From Bordetella genomosp. 2 (lineage in GTDB: Bacteria; Pseudomonadota; Gammaproteobacteria; Burkholderiales; Burkholderiaceae_B): 64,000 nt of DNA. Below the pieces are notes generated by a model. That model was not told the DNA's origin and ran no database searches. It saw nothing but the letters and a program-made list of their open reading frames with translations. Numbering within the stretch: position 1 is the first letter of the stretch; each line of letters opens with the position of its first letter. This document shows, piece after piece, positions 55,956 to 64,000 of this stretch. The position numbers were made by a program, and so were the translations under genes. Location of the stretch: positions 459,844-523,843 of the forward strand of contig NZ_NEVT01000008.1 of the NCBI RefSeq assembly GCF_002261345.1. The letters run 5' to 3'.

Positions 55956-58085
55956 TTGTCTTCTGAAGACCCCACACCCGCCGACCGCGATGAACCGCCG
56001 GCCTCGCCCAGGATCGACGCCCGCCGCCGCGTGCTCGTGCAAGCCGGCCTGGGCGGCTGGCTGCTGCCCGCGCTGGGCGCGACCTCGCTGCTGACTGCCT
56101 GCGGCAGCGGCAGCGACGACGATGATGACGCCGGCAATGGCGGCGGCGACGACGGCGGCACGACGCCCCCGCCCGCGCCGGCCAAGGTGTCCAGCTTCGG
56201 CCTGGTCGTGTTGCCGGACACGCAGTTCTATTCCCGCTACGCCACCGAAGAAACCGGCAACCAGTTCCGCAAGCTCTACGGCAGCGAACCGTACCTGGCG
56301 CAGACGCAATGGATCGTGCGCAGCGCGGCGGCGCTCAAGGTGCCGTTCGTGATCCACCTGGGCGACGTGGTCGACCAGGTCGGCAGGCCGCAGCAGTGGG
56401 AAGTGGCCGACACCGCCATGAAGGTGCTGGAGGATGGCGGCGTCCCGTATTCGATCCTGGCCGGCAACCACGACGTGTTGCGCGACATCGGCTACGACCG
56501 GGACCCGGTCGGCGGCACCGACGCCGACCGCGACCTGTCCCAGGAGCCCTATCTGCAATGGTTCGGCACCGAGCGGGCCAGCAAGCAGCCGACTTTCGGC
56601 GGACGCCATCCCAGCGGCTTCCACGAATATCACATCTTCGAGGCCGAGGGACAGCAGTTCCTGGTGCTGTCGCTGTCATGGCGCGCCTCCGATGACGCCC
56701 TGGCGTGGGCCTCGCAAGTGCTGCAGACGCACTCCAGCCTGCCGGCCATCCTGGTCAACCACCAGTTGCTGGCGATCGACAACGACAGCACCAGCCCGCT
56801 GGAAGTGGACTACGGCCTGATGCTGTGGGACAGGCTGATCCGCGGCCACGACCAGATCTTCCTGACGCTCAACGGCCACTACCATGGCGCTGCGCGCCTC
56901 ACCAAGACCAATGACTTCGGCAATCCGGTCGAGGAAATCGTGGTCGACTACCAGATGGCCTACCAGGGCGGCAACGGCCTGCTGCGCTTCTTCGAGTTCG
57001 ACCTGACCAACAACCGCATCCACGCCCTGTCGTTCTCGCCCTGGGTGCCGGAAAAGCCCGCCGACACCCTCAACGAGTTCGACCAGGCGATGCTGACCGA
57101 CGCCAACAACCAGTTCAGCATCGAGATCGACTTCGCCAAGCGGTTCGCCGGCTTCAACCCAGGCTTCAAGGCCGCCGCGCCGACCAACGAATCGCTGGCC
57201 GCGGCGGCCACCGCGCTGGTCCTGGAAGGCTTCGAGGACCGGCCCGCGCCGCCCAGGACGCCGGCCGCCAACGACGAGGACTACCCGCACGTGGCCGAGA
57301 CGGTGGCCCACTGGCGTTTCGTGGGCGGCGCGGCCGGCACGGCGGTGGCCGCCGGCACCGTCATCGCCGACAAGTCCGGCAACAACAACGGCATGACGCG
57401 CGCGCCGCTGGACCAGCCGGCCGGCAACCCGGCGCAGCTGGACGACCTGCAATGGAGCGCGGACCGCCATCACCTGTCGGCCGCGCCCGGCAGCGTCCAG
57501 TTCCGCAATGCCGGCGGCGACCGCCTGAGCTATTTCATGACCGACGCCGCCGCCGCGATCAACAACGAGACGTTCGCCAATGGCTACACGGTCGAGGCGT
57601 TCATCAAGCTGGACAAGGACTGGAGCGCGCAGACCAACGCGTGGATGAACATCATGGCGCGCGCCGGGCGGCGCGGCAACCTGCCCGGCTTTGCCGGCGG
57701 CCTGCCGGAATCGCCGCCGCTGCAATTCGCCATCTCCAACCTGCGCGAAGTGCAATGGGAAGTGATCCCGGAGAGCACCGTCTCCGGCCAGCGCTCGTCG
57801 CGCACCAACTGGTCGGGCGAGATCATGGTCGACACCTGGCTGCACATCGCGGTGGTGAACGACCCCGCCACGCGCGAGACCACCATGTACGTGGAAGGCG
57901 CGCCGGTGCTGCGCAACGCCATCGACACGGTGGGCCTGGCCACGCTGGGCTTGCCGTGGGCGGTGGGAGCCGGCTTCTGGGACGGCGGCCCGCCGGGCAG
58001 CGGCTTCCTGGGCGCGCTGGGCGAGATCCGCATCGTCGCCAAGCCGCTGCCGCCCGGCCAGTGGCTGACGGCGCGGGCCGGCTGA
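55956..58085 (+). CDS. Exported calcineurin-type phosphoesterase with LamG-like domain (Tat lipoprotein)
   Basis: A 709-residue extracytoplasmic metallophosphoesterase. Residues 23-49 form an unusual signal: RRR followed by VLVQAGLGG and a lipobox-like LLTAC (Cys49), suggesting Tat export and lipid anchoring, then an Asp/Gly linker. The catalytic domain (about 80-330) has PDTQ (Asp88), GDVVD (136-140), GNHD (170-173), VNHQ (His269) and GHYH (307-310). A LamG/concanavalin-like domain (about 455-705) follows and may bind carbohydrate or a cell surface. The TTG at 55956 is used because AGGAG lies seven bases upstream. Substrate unknown. Confidence 0.8.
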   Translation: MSSEDPTPADRDEPPASPRIDARRRVLVQAGLGGWLLPALGATSLLTACGSGSDDDDDAGNGGGDDGGTTPPPAPAKVSSFGLVVLPDTQFYSRYATEETGNQFRKLYGSEPYLAQTQWIVRSAAALKVPFVIHLGDVVDQVGRPQQWEVADTAMKVLEDGGVPYSILAGNHDVLRDIGYDRDPVGGTDADRDLSQEPYLQWFGTERASKQPTFGGRHPSGFHEYHIFEAEGQQFLVLSLSWRASDDALAWASQVLQTHSSLPAILVNHQLLAIDNDSTSPLEVDYGLMLWDRLIRGHDQIFLTLNGHYHGAARLTKTNDFGNPVEEIVVDYQMAYQGGNGLLRFFEFDLTNNRIHALSFSPWVPEKPADTLNEFDQAMLTDANNQFSIEIDFAKRFAGFNPGFKAAAPTNESLAAAATALVLEGFEDRPAPPRTPAANDEDYPHVAETVAHWRFVGGAAGTAVAAGTVIADKSGNNNGMTRAPLDQPAGNPAQLDDLQWSADRHHLSAAPGSVQFRNAGGDRLSYFMTDAAAAINNETFANGYTVEAFIKLDKDWSAQTNAWMNIMARAGRRGNLPGFAGGLPESPPLQFAISNLREVQWEVIPESTVSGQRSSRTNWSGEIMVDTWLHIAVVNDPATRETTMYVEGAPVLRNAIDTVGLATLGLPWAVGAGFWDGGPPGSGFLGALGEIRIVAKPLPPGQWLTARAG

Positions 58086-58106
58086 TCGGGCGGGTGGACC
58101 TCGATG

Positions 58107-58204
58107 GGTGTCTGACACCCCGCGCGAAACCGCCGGCCGGCGGCGGGCGTTTCATGGGGTGTCAGACACCTGGGGGAGCCGGGTCCGGACGGGTGTCAGA
58201 CACC
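58107..58204. repeat. Three palindromes between phosphoesterase gene and pyrE
   Basis: Perfect family copies at 58107-58119 (GGTGTCTGACACC), 58158-58170 and 58192-58204 (GGTGTCAGACACC) fill the convergent gap after the phosphoesterase gene and before the pyrE stop at 58212. Their spacing (51 and 34 bases) is irregular. They may act as transcription ends for the converging genes. Confidence 0.85.
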
Positions 58205-58211
58205 CGATGCT

Positions 58212-58889
58212 TCAGAGAATGCCGTACTTGGCCCGGTATGCCAGCACCGCCTCGCGGTTGCTGGCGAACTGGGCGTCGTGCTGCAGCAGGGTCAGGATGT
58301 CGGCCAGCGAGGCGATACTGACCACCGGCATGCCGTAGGTGCGGGCGACGTCCTGGACCGCCGAGTGCGGCGACAGGGCGTCATCGGGGCCGGCGCGTTC
58401 CTGGCGGTCGAGGGCGATCAGCACGGCGGCCGGCTCGGCGCCGGCGGCGCGGATGATTTCCACCGATTCGCGCACCGAGGTGCCGGCGGTGATCACGTCG
58501 TCGATGATGACTACCTTGCCCTGCAGGGGCGCGCCCACCAGGGTGCCGCCCTCGCCGTGGTCCTTGGCTTCCTTGCGGTTGAAGGCGAACGGCACGTCGC
58601 GCCCGCCCATGCCGGGGTGGCCGGCCAGCGCCACGGCGGTGGCGGTGGCCAGGGGAATGCCCTTGTAGGCCGGGCCGAACAGCATGTCGAAGGCGATGCC
58701 GGAATCCAGCAGCGCCTGGGCGTAGAACTGCGCCAGCCGCCCCACCGAGGCGCCGCTGTTGAACAGGCCGGCATTGAAGAAGTACGGGCTGATGCGGCCC
58801 GACTTGACCTTGAAACTGCCGAAGCGCAACACGCCCTCATCCAGGGCGAAACGGACAAAATCGGTAGAAGTGGCGGAGGCGGCGGCCAT
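58212..58889 (-). CDS. pyrE: Orotate phosphoribosyltransferase
   Basis: Pyrimidine synthesis enzyme converting orotate and PRPP to OMP (225 residues). The PRPP motif [13 protein letters not shown] (about 125-137) and [13 protein letters not shown] flexible loop (about 102-114) are present; start [19 protein letters not shown]. The ATG at 58889 was chosen; the upstream frame reads into the divergent xthA. The 150-base gap to xthA should carry both promoters. Confidence 0.94.
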   Translation of the reverse strand: MAAASATSTDFVRFALDEGVLRFGSFKVKSGRISPYFFNAGLFNSGASVGRLAQFYAQALLDSGIAFDMLFGPAYKGIPLATATAVALAGHPGMGGRDVPFAFNRKEAKDHGEGGTLVGAPLQGKVVIIDDVITAGTSVRESVEIIRAAGAEPAAVLIALDRQERAGPDDALSPHSAVQDVARTYGMPVVSIASLADILTLLQHDAQFASNREAVLAYRAKYGIL

Positions 58890-59039
58890 GCGGGAGGTTC
58901 CGGGAAACGAGACAGACCGGCATTTTAGCCGCCCGGGCCGGGGCCCATCGGGCGGGCCGGCCGCCGCCACCGGCCGCGAGTCGGTTAAATTCAGCCCTTG
59001 GACCGGCGCCGGCCGGGCCGCTTTTTCAGGAGTCCCGTC

Positions 59040-59828
59040 GTGCTGCGCATTACCTCGATCAACCTCAACGGCATTCGTTCGGCGTTCCGCAAAGGCCTGC
59101 AACCCTGGATGCAGACCCACGCGGCCGATGTGCTGTGCCTGCAGGAAATCAAGATCTCCGACAGCGACCTGACCGATGACATGCGCCATCCGCCCGGCTA
59201 CACCGGTCATTTCTGCCACGCCATCAAGAAGGGCTACAGCGGCGTGGGCATGTACCTGCGCAATACAGCCGAGCGCGTCACCACCGGCATGAACTGCGAA
59301 GAGTTCGACGCCGAAGGCCGCATCATCCGCGCCGACTGGAAGGACTTGTCGGTGATCAGCGCCTACCTGCCCTCCGGTTCCAGCGGCGACGAGCGGCAGC
59401 AGGCCAAGTACCGCTTCCTGGACGTATTCGGCCCGTGGCTGGACGATCTGATACGCGAACACAAGAAGACCGGCCGCGAGTTCGTGATCTGCGGCGACTG
59501 GAATATCGCGCACAAGGAAATCGACCTGAAGAACTGGAAGAGCAACCAGAAGAACTCCGGCTTCCTGCCCGAGGAGCGCGCCTGGCTGACGGAGGTGTTC
59601 GACAAGCGCGGCTTCATCGACGTGTTCCGCACGCTGGACGAGCGGCCCGAGCAGTACACCTGGTGGAGCAACCGCGGCCAGGCCTGGGCCAAGAACGTCG
59701 GGTGGCGCATCGACTACCAGATCGCCACGCCGGGCATCGCCGCGCGCGCCCGGGCGGTGTCCATCTACAAGGACGAGCGCTTCAGCGATCACGCGCCGCT
59801 GACGATCGACTACGAAACCGCGCTTTGA
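59040..59828 (+). CDS. xthA: Exodeoxyribonuclease III
   Basis: AP endonuclease/3'-exonuclease for base excision repair (262 residues). Catalytic motifs are LQEIKI (Glu about 34), [14 protein letters not shown] (Asp-Asn) and SDHAPL (Asp-His). The GTG at 59040 follows CAGGAG at normal spacing and gives the [14 protein letters not shown] start of the family; an upstream GTG-type start would lack support. It is divergent from pyrE. Confidence 0.93.
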   Translation: MLRITSINLNGIRSAFRKGLQPWMQTHAADVLCLQEIKISDSDLTDDMRHPPGYTGHFCHAIKKGYSGVGMYLRNTAERVTTGMNCEEFDAEGRIIRADWKDLSVISAYLPSGSSGDERQQAKYRFLDVFGPWLDDLIREHKKTGREFVICGDWNIAHKEIDLKNWKSNQKNSGFLPEERAWLTEVFDKRGFIDVFRTLDERPEQYTWWSNRGQAWAKNVGWRIDYQIATPGIAARARAVSIYKDERFSDHAPLTIDYETAL

Positions 59829-59966
59829 GCCGCCCGTGGCCCTCATTAAATTGGGGCCACATTATTGCGAAGGTAGCGCCGCGATGTCGCTGCGTCCGAT
59901 TTTCGACCAGCCCTGATACGCGGCGCGCTGCCACGCGCGGCCAGCGCAGCTACGGCAAATAAAACA

Positions 59967-60061
59967 GGGACGCTTTCCATGCGCCAGGAAATACGGGCAT
60001 GAGCGCGCGGCGCGCCCCCTGGCGCATGCCCTGCCGGGCGCACCCGGAAATAAAGCGTCCC
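59967..60061. repeat. 95-bp nested inverted repeat in the 418-base gap upstream of gdhA
   Basis: The gap 59829-60246 holds no gene. Within it, GGGACGCTTT (59967-59976) pairs with AAAGCGTCCC (60052-60061), and inside them CATGCGCCAGG (59978-59988) pairs with CCTGGCGCATG (60018-60028). The element would fold into a long branched hairpin in either direction. Both ends lie in AAATAA-containing sequence. It could be a MITE-like repeat, an RNA element or the 3' end of a transcript; nothing in the window decides. Confidence 0.65.
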
Positions 60062-60116
60062 CAATAACGATCGGCCGCAACACCAATATCCATGCGGGTT
60101 TCCGGCCGACGGCGTT

Positions 60117-60177
60117 TTGCCGGGGGAGCCGGAATCGCCTTACAATCCCGCACCGAACCAGTGCAATGACGCACTGG
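60117..60177 (+). promoter_or_regulatory. gdhA promoter with downstream operator-like dyad
   Basis: TTGCCG (60117-60122) and TACAAT (60141-60146), spacer 18, make a plausible sigma-70 promoter with a start near 60153. A dyad CCAGTGC-N6-GCACTGG (60158-60164 and 60171-60177) begins within a few bases of that start, where a bound repressor would block transcription. The leader to the GTG is about 95 bases. Confidence 0.5.
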
Positions 60178-60246
60178 GTTGGACCGAATGCGCACCACAT
60201 CGACGCAAGCCTGCACCGATCTGTTGCGTTCCCCCAGGAGACCGGT

Positions 60247-61590
60247 GTGAAACTGCAGAGTCTTGACGACTTCCTGCGCCAGGTCGCCGCGCGCGACCCG
60301 CAGCAACCCGAATTCATGCAAGCCGTGCACGAAGTCATGGCGAGCTTGTGGCCCTTCCTCGAGCAACACCCCCACTACGCCGACCATGCGCTGCTCGAGC
60401 GGCTGGTCGAACCCGAACGCGTGATCCAGTTCCGCGTCTGCTGGACCGACGACCGGGGCCAGGCGCGCGTGAACCGCGCCTTCCGCATCCAGCACAATTC
60501 GGCCATCGGCCCGTTCAAGGGCGGCATGCGCTTCCACCCGTCGGTCAACCTGTCGGTGCTGAAGTTCCTGGCCTTCGAGCAGACCCTGAAGAACGCCCTG
60601 ACCACCCTGCCCATGGGCGGCGGCAAGGGCGGCTCGGACTTCGATCCCAAGGGCAAGTCCGACGGTGAAGTGATGCGCTTCTGCCAGGCGCTGATGGTCG
60701 AGCTGTACCGCCACCTCGGGCCGGACACCGACGTGCCGGCCGGCGATATCGGCGTGGGGGCGCGCGAAGTGGGCTTCATGGCCGGCATGATGAAGAAGCT
60801 GTCGAACTCGGCGGCCAGCGTGTTCACGGGCAAGGGCCTGACGTTCGGCGGCAGCCTGATCCGTCCCGAGGCCACCGGCTACGGCACGGTCTACTTCGCC
60901 GAGGAAATGCTCAAGCGCGCCGGCATGTCGTTCGACGGACTGCGCGTTTCGGTATCGGGCTCGGGCAACGTGGCCCAGTACGCCATCGAGAAAGCCATGT
61001 CGCTGGGGGCGCGCGTGGTCACCGTGTCGGATTCCGACGGCACGGTCATCGACGAGGCCGGCTTCACGCACGAGAAGCTGGCCGCCCTGATGCACCTGAA
61101 GAACGACCTGCGCGGCCGGCTGGCCGAGTACGCCGGGCAATTCAAGCTGGGCTACGCGCCCGGCAAGCGGCCGTGGCACGTGCCGGTCGACGTGGCGCTG
61201 CCCTGCGCGACCCAGAACGAGCTGGAACTGGAAGACGCCCGCACCCTGATCGCCAACGGCGTGAAATGCGTGGCCGAGGGCGCCAACATGCCCGCCACCC
61301 TGGAAGCCGCCAAGCACTTCATCGAGGCCGGCGTGCTGTACGCGCCGGGCAAGGCCAGCAATGCCGGCGGCGTGGCCGTGTCGGGCCTGGAAATGAGCCA
61401 GAACGCCATCCGCCTGGCCTGGAACCGCGACGAAGTCGACCAGCGCCTGCACGCCATCATGCGCGACATCCACGAAAACTGCGTGCGCCATGGCCAGGGC
61501 CGCGGCACGGCGGTCAACTACCTCGACGGCGCCAACATCGCCGGCTTCGTCAAGGTGGCCGACGCCATGCGCCAGCAAGGGCTGTATTGA
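60247..61590 (+). CDS. gdhA: Glutamate dehydrogenase (NADP-type, GdhA)
   Basis: Assimilates ammonia by reductive amination of 2-oxoglutarate. The 447 residues match E. coli GdhA length. Features: KGGMRFHPSVN and GGGKGGSDFDPKGK (catalytic Lys, about 92-135), and the dinucleotide fold SVSGSGNVAQYA (about 237). The GTG start at 60247 is supported by AGGAG (60236-60240) and by length. The coenzyme is inferred from family length and the conserved hexameric class. It is followed by palindromic repeats. Confidence 0.94.
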   Translation: MKLQSLDDFLRQVAARDPQQPEFMQAVHEVMASLWPFLEQHPHYADHALLERLVEPERVIQFRVCWTDDRGQARVNRAFRIQHNSAIGPFKGGMRFHPSVNLSVLKFLAFEQTLKNALTTLPMGGGKGGSDFDPKGKSDGEVMRFCQALMVELYRHLGPDTDVPAGDIGVGAREVGFMAGMMKKLSNSAASVFTGKGLTFGGSLIRPEATGYGTVYFAEEMLKRAGMSFDGLRVSVSGSGNVAQYAIEKAMSLGARVVTVSDSDGTVIDEAGFTHEKLAALMHLKNDLRGRLAEYAGQFKLGYAPGKRPWHVPVDVALPCATQNELELEDARTLIANGVKCVAEGANMPATLEAAKHFIEAGVLYAPGKASNAGGVAVSGLEMSQNAIRLAWNRDEVDQRLHAIMRDIHENCVRHGQGRGTAVNYLDGANIAGFVKVADAMRQQGLY

Positions 61591-61612
61591 ACCCTGCGCG
61601 GAGCGCGGCCAA

Positions 61613-61773
61613 GGTGTCAGGCGCCGGAGGTGCCTGACACCTGCTTCGGGCGCCGTCCCTGTCGTGGCCTCGAGGTGCCAAAGGTGTCAGACACCTCTGG
61701 TGTCTGACACCTGTCTTGCACACCTGTCCTCCCCGTGGTGTCTGACACCTGTCTTGCACACCTGTCCTCCCCG
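61613..61773. repeat. Five palindrome copies and a 38-bp tandem repeat after gdhA
   Basis: Family copies lie at 61613-61625 (variant GGTGTCAGGCGCC), 61629-61641 (GGTGCCTGACACC), 61683-61695 (GGTGTCAGACACC), 61699-61711 and 61737-61749 (GGTGTCTGACACC). The last two belong to identical 37-base units (61699-61735 and 61737-61773; period 38) that end in a CACACCTGTCCTCCCC stretch. The whole block fills the convergent gap between gdhA and the channel gene. Confidence 0.85.
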
Positions 61774-61798
61774 GCCTGCCGCTGGCCGCGCGCGCCCC

Positions 61799-62437
61799 TC
61801 AGTGCCAGTCGTCGCGATACACGAAGCGCGGCATCTGCCAGTTGTAGCGCAGCGCCAGCAGGCGCAGGGCCAGGCCGACCGCCAGCGCGACCGGCACGGC
61901 CACATTGGCCACCACGCCCATGGCCGACAGCCCCAGGTACAGGCCGCCGGTGACGATCGATACGCTGGCGTACAGCTCTTTGCGGAACAACAGCGGCACA
62001 TCATTGCACAGGACATCGCGCAGCACCCCGCCGGCGCAGCCGGTGATCATGCCGCTGATCAATACGATGCCGGGCGACAATTCCATGTGCTGCGCCACCT
62101 GGCAGCCGATGACGGTGAATGCCACCAGGCCCAGGGCGTCGAGCAGCAGGAACAGGCTGCGCAGGTGCCGCATGAGCGGCGCCGCCAGCGCGGTCAGCAT
62201 GGCCGCGCCCGCGGTCATGCCGAGGTATTCCGGGTGCACCACCCAGGTCAGCGGATAGTGTCCCAGCAGCACATCGCGCAGCGAGCCGCCGCCCAGCGCG
62301 GTGACGCAGGCGATGATGCACACGCCCATCCAGTCCATGTCGCGCCGGCCGGCGGCCAGCGCGGCGGTCATGGCTTCGGCCACGATGGCCACCAGGTAGA
62401 GGACGTGCAACAGCACGGTGGATGTTTCAATCGACAT
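61799..62437 (-). CDS. TRIC-type / YicG-family membrane channel (UPF0126)
   Basis: Inner-membrane protein of 212 residues with two similar halves (UPF0126/bacterial TRIC repeat), about seven helices. The diagnostic glycine-rich motifs GGSLRDVLLGHYP (about 50-62) and GGVLRDVLCNDVPLL (about 135-149) form the pore-lining kinks in prokaryotic TRIC cation channels. Physiological ion and role in Bordetella are unknown. It is followed on the same strand by ampG upstream at 62478, with 40 bases between, so both may be one transcript. Confidence 0.87.
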   Translation of the reverse strand: MSIETSTVLLHVLYLVAIVAEAMTAALAAGRRDMDWMGVCIIACVTALGGGSLRDVLLGHYPLTWVVHPEYLGMTAGAAMLTALAAPLMRHLRSLFLLLDALGLVAFTVIGCQVAQHMELSPGIVLISGMITGCAGGVLRDVLCNDVPLLFRKELYASVSIVTGGLYLGLSAMGVVANVAVPVALAVGLALRLLALRYNWQMPRFVYRDDWH

Positions 62438-62477
62438 GGGCGACCCCAGGATTGGCCGCGCGACGCGGCCGGGACGA

Positions 62478-63680
62478 TCAGGCCGGCGGCTCCAGCGCGT
62501 CGATGGTACGGCGCTGGCGCCACAGCAACAACAGCCCCGGCAGCGCGATCGCGACCGTGAGCAGGAAGAAGCCCGGCCAGCCCAGCCAGTGCACCAGCGG
62601 CGGCGTCAGCGGCCCGGCCAGGTAGATGCGGCCGACCGCCGACAGCGCCGACAGCAGGGCGAACTGGGTGGCCGAAAAGCGATGCTGGCACAGGGCCATC
62701 AGCAGGGCCACGAAGGACGCCGTGCCCAGCCCGCCGCACAGGTTCTCGATGCCGACCGCGGCGCCCATCAGCCAGATGCTCTTGGGAGCGACGGCGATGA
62801 CCCAGTAGCCCAGGTTGGAGATGGCCTGCAGGATGCCGAACGCCATCAGCGAGCGGAACAGCCCCCAGCGTGCCATCAGCGAACCGCCGGCGAGCGCCCC
62901 GACGATGGTGGCGGCCAAACCCAGCACTTTGTTGACCGTGCCGACTTCGGTGGGATCGAAGCCGGCGCCGCGGATCAGGAAGGTGGTGGAGAGGGCCCCG
63001 GCGAAGGCGTCGCCGAGCTTGTACAAGACGATCAGCGCCAGCACTGTATAGGCGCCGCGCCGGCTGAAAAACTCGCGGAACGGCTCGACCACCGCCTGGC
63101 CCAGGTTGCGGGGGGCGGTGGCGGGCTGCTCGGGCTCGGGAGCCCAGAGCGTGGCGAGCGAGCAGGCGAGCATCAGGGCGCCCATCAGGATGTAGGTGGG
63201 GCCCCATCCCAGCCATTGGTCGGCCAGGATCAGGGCCAGCCCGCCGGAGACGACCATGGCCAGCCGGTATCCCAGTACCTTGATGGCCGCGCCGGCGCCG
63301 CGCTCTTCGCGGCGCAGCACGTCGGTGCAGTAGGCGTCGAAGGCGATATCCTGGGTGGCCGAGAAGAACGCCACGGCGACCGCCAGCAGGGCCAGCGGCA
63401 ACAAGGCGGTGGCCGGGGAGAGCGCCCCCATGGCCATGATGGCGGCCGCCAGCAGCCACTGGGTCACCAGCATCCAGCCGCGCCGGCGGCCCAGCAACGG
63501 CGGCACATAGCGGTCCACCAGCGGGGCCCACAGGAATTTCAGCGTATAGGCGGACCCCACCAGGGTGAGGAAGCCGATTTCTTCCAGCGACACGCCATCG
63601 ACCGTCGCCCATGCCTGCAAGGTCCCGCCGGTCAGGGCCAGCGGCAGTCCGCTGGCGAAGCCCAGCACCAGCAGGGGCAT
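62478..63680 (-). CDS. ampG: Muropeptide permease AmpG (likely start at an ATT codon at 63719)
   Basis: MFS permease that imports anhydro-muropeptides for cell-wall recycling. It strongly matches AmpG: GFASGLPLALTGGTLQAWAT, KFLWAPLVDRYVPP, GRRRGWMLVTQ, FDAYCTDVLRREERGAGAA and GYRLAMVVSGGLAL. The ATG at 63680 (400 residues) leaves only five residues before LGFASG, against about 19 in E. coli, and has no ribosome site. In frame, ATT at 63717-63719 sits five bases after AGGAGA (63725-63730) and adds ITAASHVYFSRRV, restoring the usual length; no ATG, GTG or TTG lies between there and the upstream in-frame TAA at 63768-63770. I annotate the ATG as the minimal ORF. Confidence 0.88.
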   Translation of the reverse strand: MPLLVLGFASGLPLALTGGTLQAWATVDGVSLEEIGFLTLVGSAYTLKFLWAPLVDRYVPPLLGRRRGWMLVTQWLLAAAIMAMGALSPATALLPLALLAVAVAFFSATQDIAFDAYCTDVLRREERGAGAAIKVLGYRLAMVVSGGLALILADQWLGWGPTYILMGALMLACSLATLWAPEPEQPATAPRNLGQAVVEPFREFFSRRGAYTVLALIVLYKLGDAFAGALSTTFLIRGAGFDPTEVGTVNKVLGLAATIVGALAGGSLMARWGLFRSLMAFGILQAISNLGYWVIAVAPKSIWLMGAAVGIENLCGGLGTASFVALLMALCQHRFSATQFALLSALSAVGRIYLAGPLTPPLVHWLGWPGFFLLTVAIALPGLLLLWRQRRTIDALEPPA

Positions 63681-63940
63681 TACCCGGCGACTGAAATAGA
63701 CATGGGATGCGGCGGTAATGGAGCTCTCCTGGCAATGACGGTGGCGCGTCGCGCGACATCCGGCATATTAACCAATGCGCTTGGGCGGGCTGGCCAGCCT
63801 GAACGGGCCGGGTGGCGTTCGTTGGGCGTCCTGGGCGGGGCTGAGGGAGGCGGGCCGGCCACGTCGCTCGGCTCGGGCGCCTCAAGAACTCAACACCAGG
63901 CACCCCACGAGCAACCCGTCACGCGCCGAACCTCAAATCG

Positions 63941-64000
63941 CTATTCAGCCGCATACCGATACACCGCCAACGTACTCCGCCACCCGGGCAGCACCGTGCC
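63941..64000 (-). CDS. Possible C-terminal end of a gene running out of the window
   Basis: On the minus strand the last 60 bases read GTVLPGWRSTLAVYRYAAE then TAG, with codon use like the neighbours. It could be the final 19 residues of a gene starting beyond position 64000. It is too short to name. The 220 bases from 63720 to 63940 contain the ampG leader and nothing else recognisable. Confidence 0.3.
   Translation of the reverse strand, partial: GTVLPGWRSTLAVYRYAAE

Overview
The window is about 68% GC chromosomal DNA with densely packed, often ATGA-overlapping genes. The gene set fits a betaproteobacterium of the Burkholderiales, most likely Bordetella of the bronchiseptica/parapertussis/pertussis group. 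Supporting signs are a bhuSTUV-type heme-uptake locus, a Bug/TctC solute-binding protein, DUF4148 repeats, an lptB-hpf-ptsN-hprK cluster that lacks rpoN, and a chromosomal AmpG. I see no transposase, IS element, prophage, CRISPR array, tRNA or rRNA. The species is an inference from gene content, not from a database comparison.

Layout. (1) 1-3416: end of a heme utilisation operon (bhuS fragment, bhuTUV). (2) 3427-7818, minus strand: a tightly overlapping five-gene cassette (TauD-type dioxygenase, LysR regulator, nitrilase-family hydrolase, RraA-like protein, Bug binding protein), probably an uncharacterised catabolic operon. (3) 8020-18843: GNAT protein, a 1319-residue FAD/Fe-S oxidoreductase, a DedA/YqaA-like membrane protein, ilvA, a porin, a triple-DUF4148 protein, a LysR regulator and apt. 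(4) 18896-25865, minus strand: a full cytochrome bd operon gbsR-like/(leader ORF)/cydA-cydB-cydX-cydD-cydC, preceded by a strong dyad over its promoter. (5) 26001-30974: purT, then the lipopolysaccharide module kdsD-kdsC-lptC-lptA-lptB. (6) 31228-37241: hpf, ptsN, hprK, then rapZ and rlpA, with two cytochrome c genes on the opposite strand between hprK and rapZ; one of these cytochromes carries an apparent frameshift in a C7 tract. (7) 37243-41117: ogt-like and rsmI, divergent from yraN-diaA-dolP and a TlpA-like thioredoxin. (8) 41175-43815: LysR plus a second TauD-type dioxygenase, and a MetQ-like binding protein without its transporter. (9) 44040-46297: argB, an HAD nucleotidase and slmA. 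(10) 46316-52129, minus strand: the rod-shape operon mreB-mreC-mreD-mrdA-mrdB, divergent from gatC-gatA-gatB. (11) 55956-63719: a Tat-type lipoprotein phosphoesterase, pyrE, xthA, gdhA, a TRIC/YicG-type channel and ampG.

Most of the window is conserved housekeeping: LPS synthesis and export, peptidoglycan elongation, respiration and aminoacyl-tRNA synthesis. The less ordinary items are the five-gene catabolic cassette, a dispersed palindrome family (GGTGTCWGACACC) confined to gene-free gaps, a Cys-rich leader ORF ahead of cydA, an ampG whose best-fitting start is an ATT codon, a possible leaderless promoter at ptsN, and a 95-bp nested inverted repeat ahead of gdhA.
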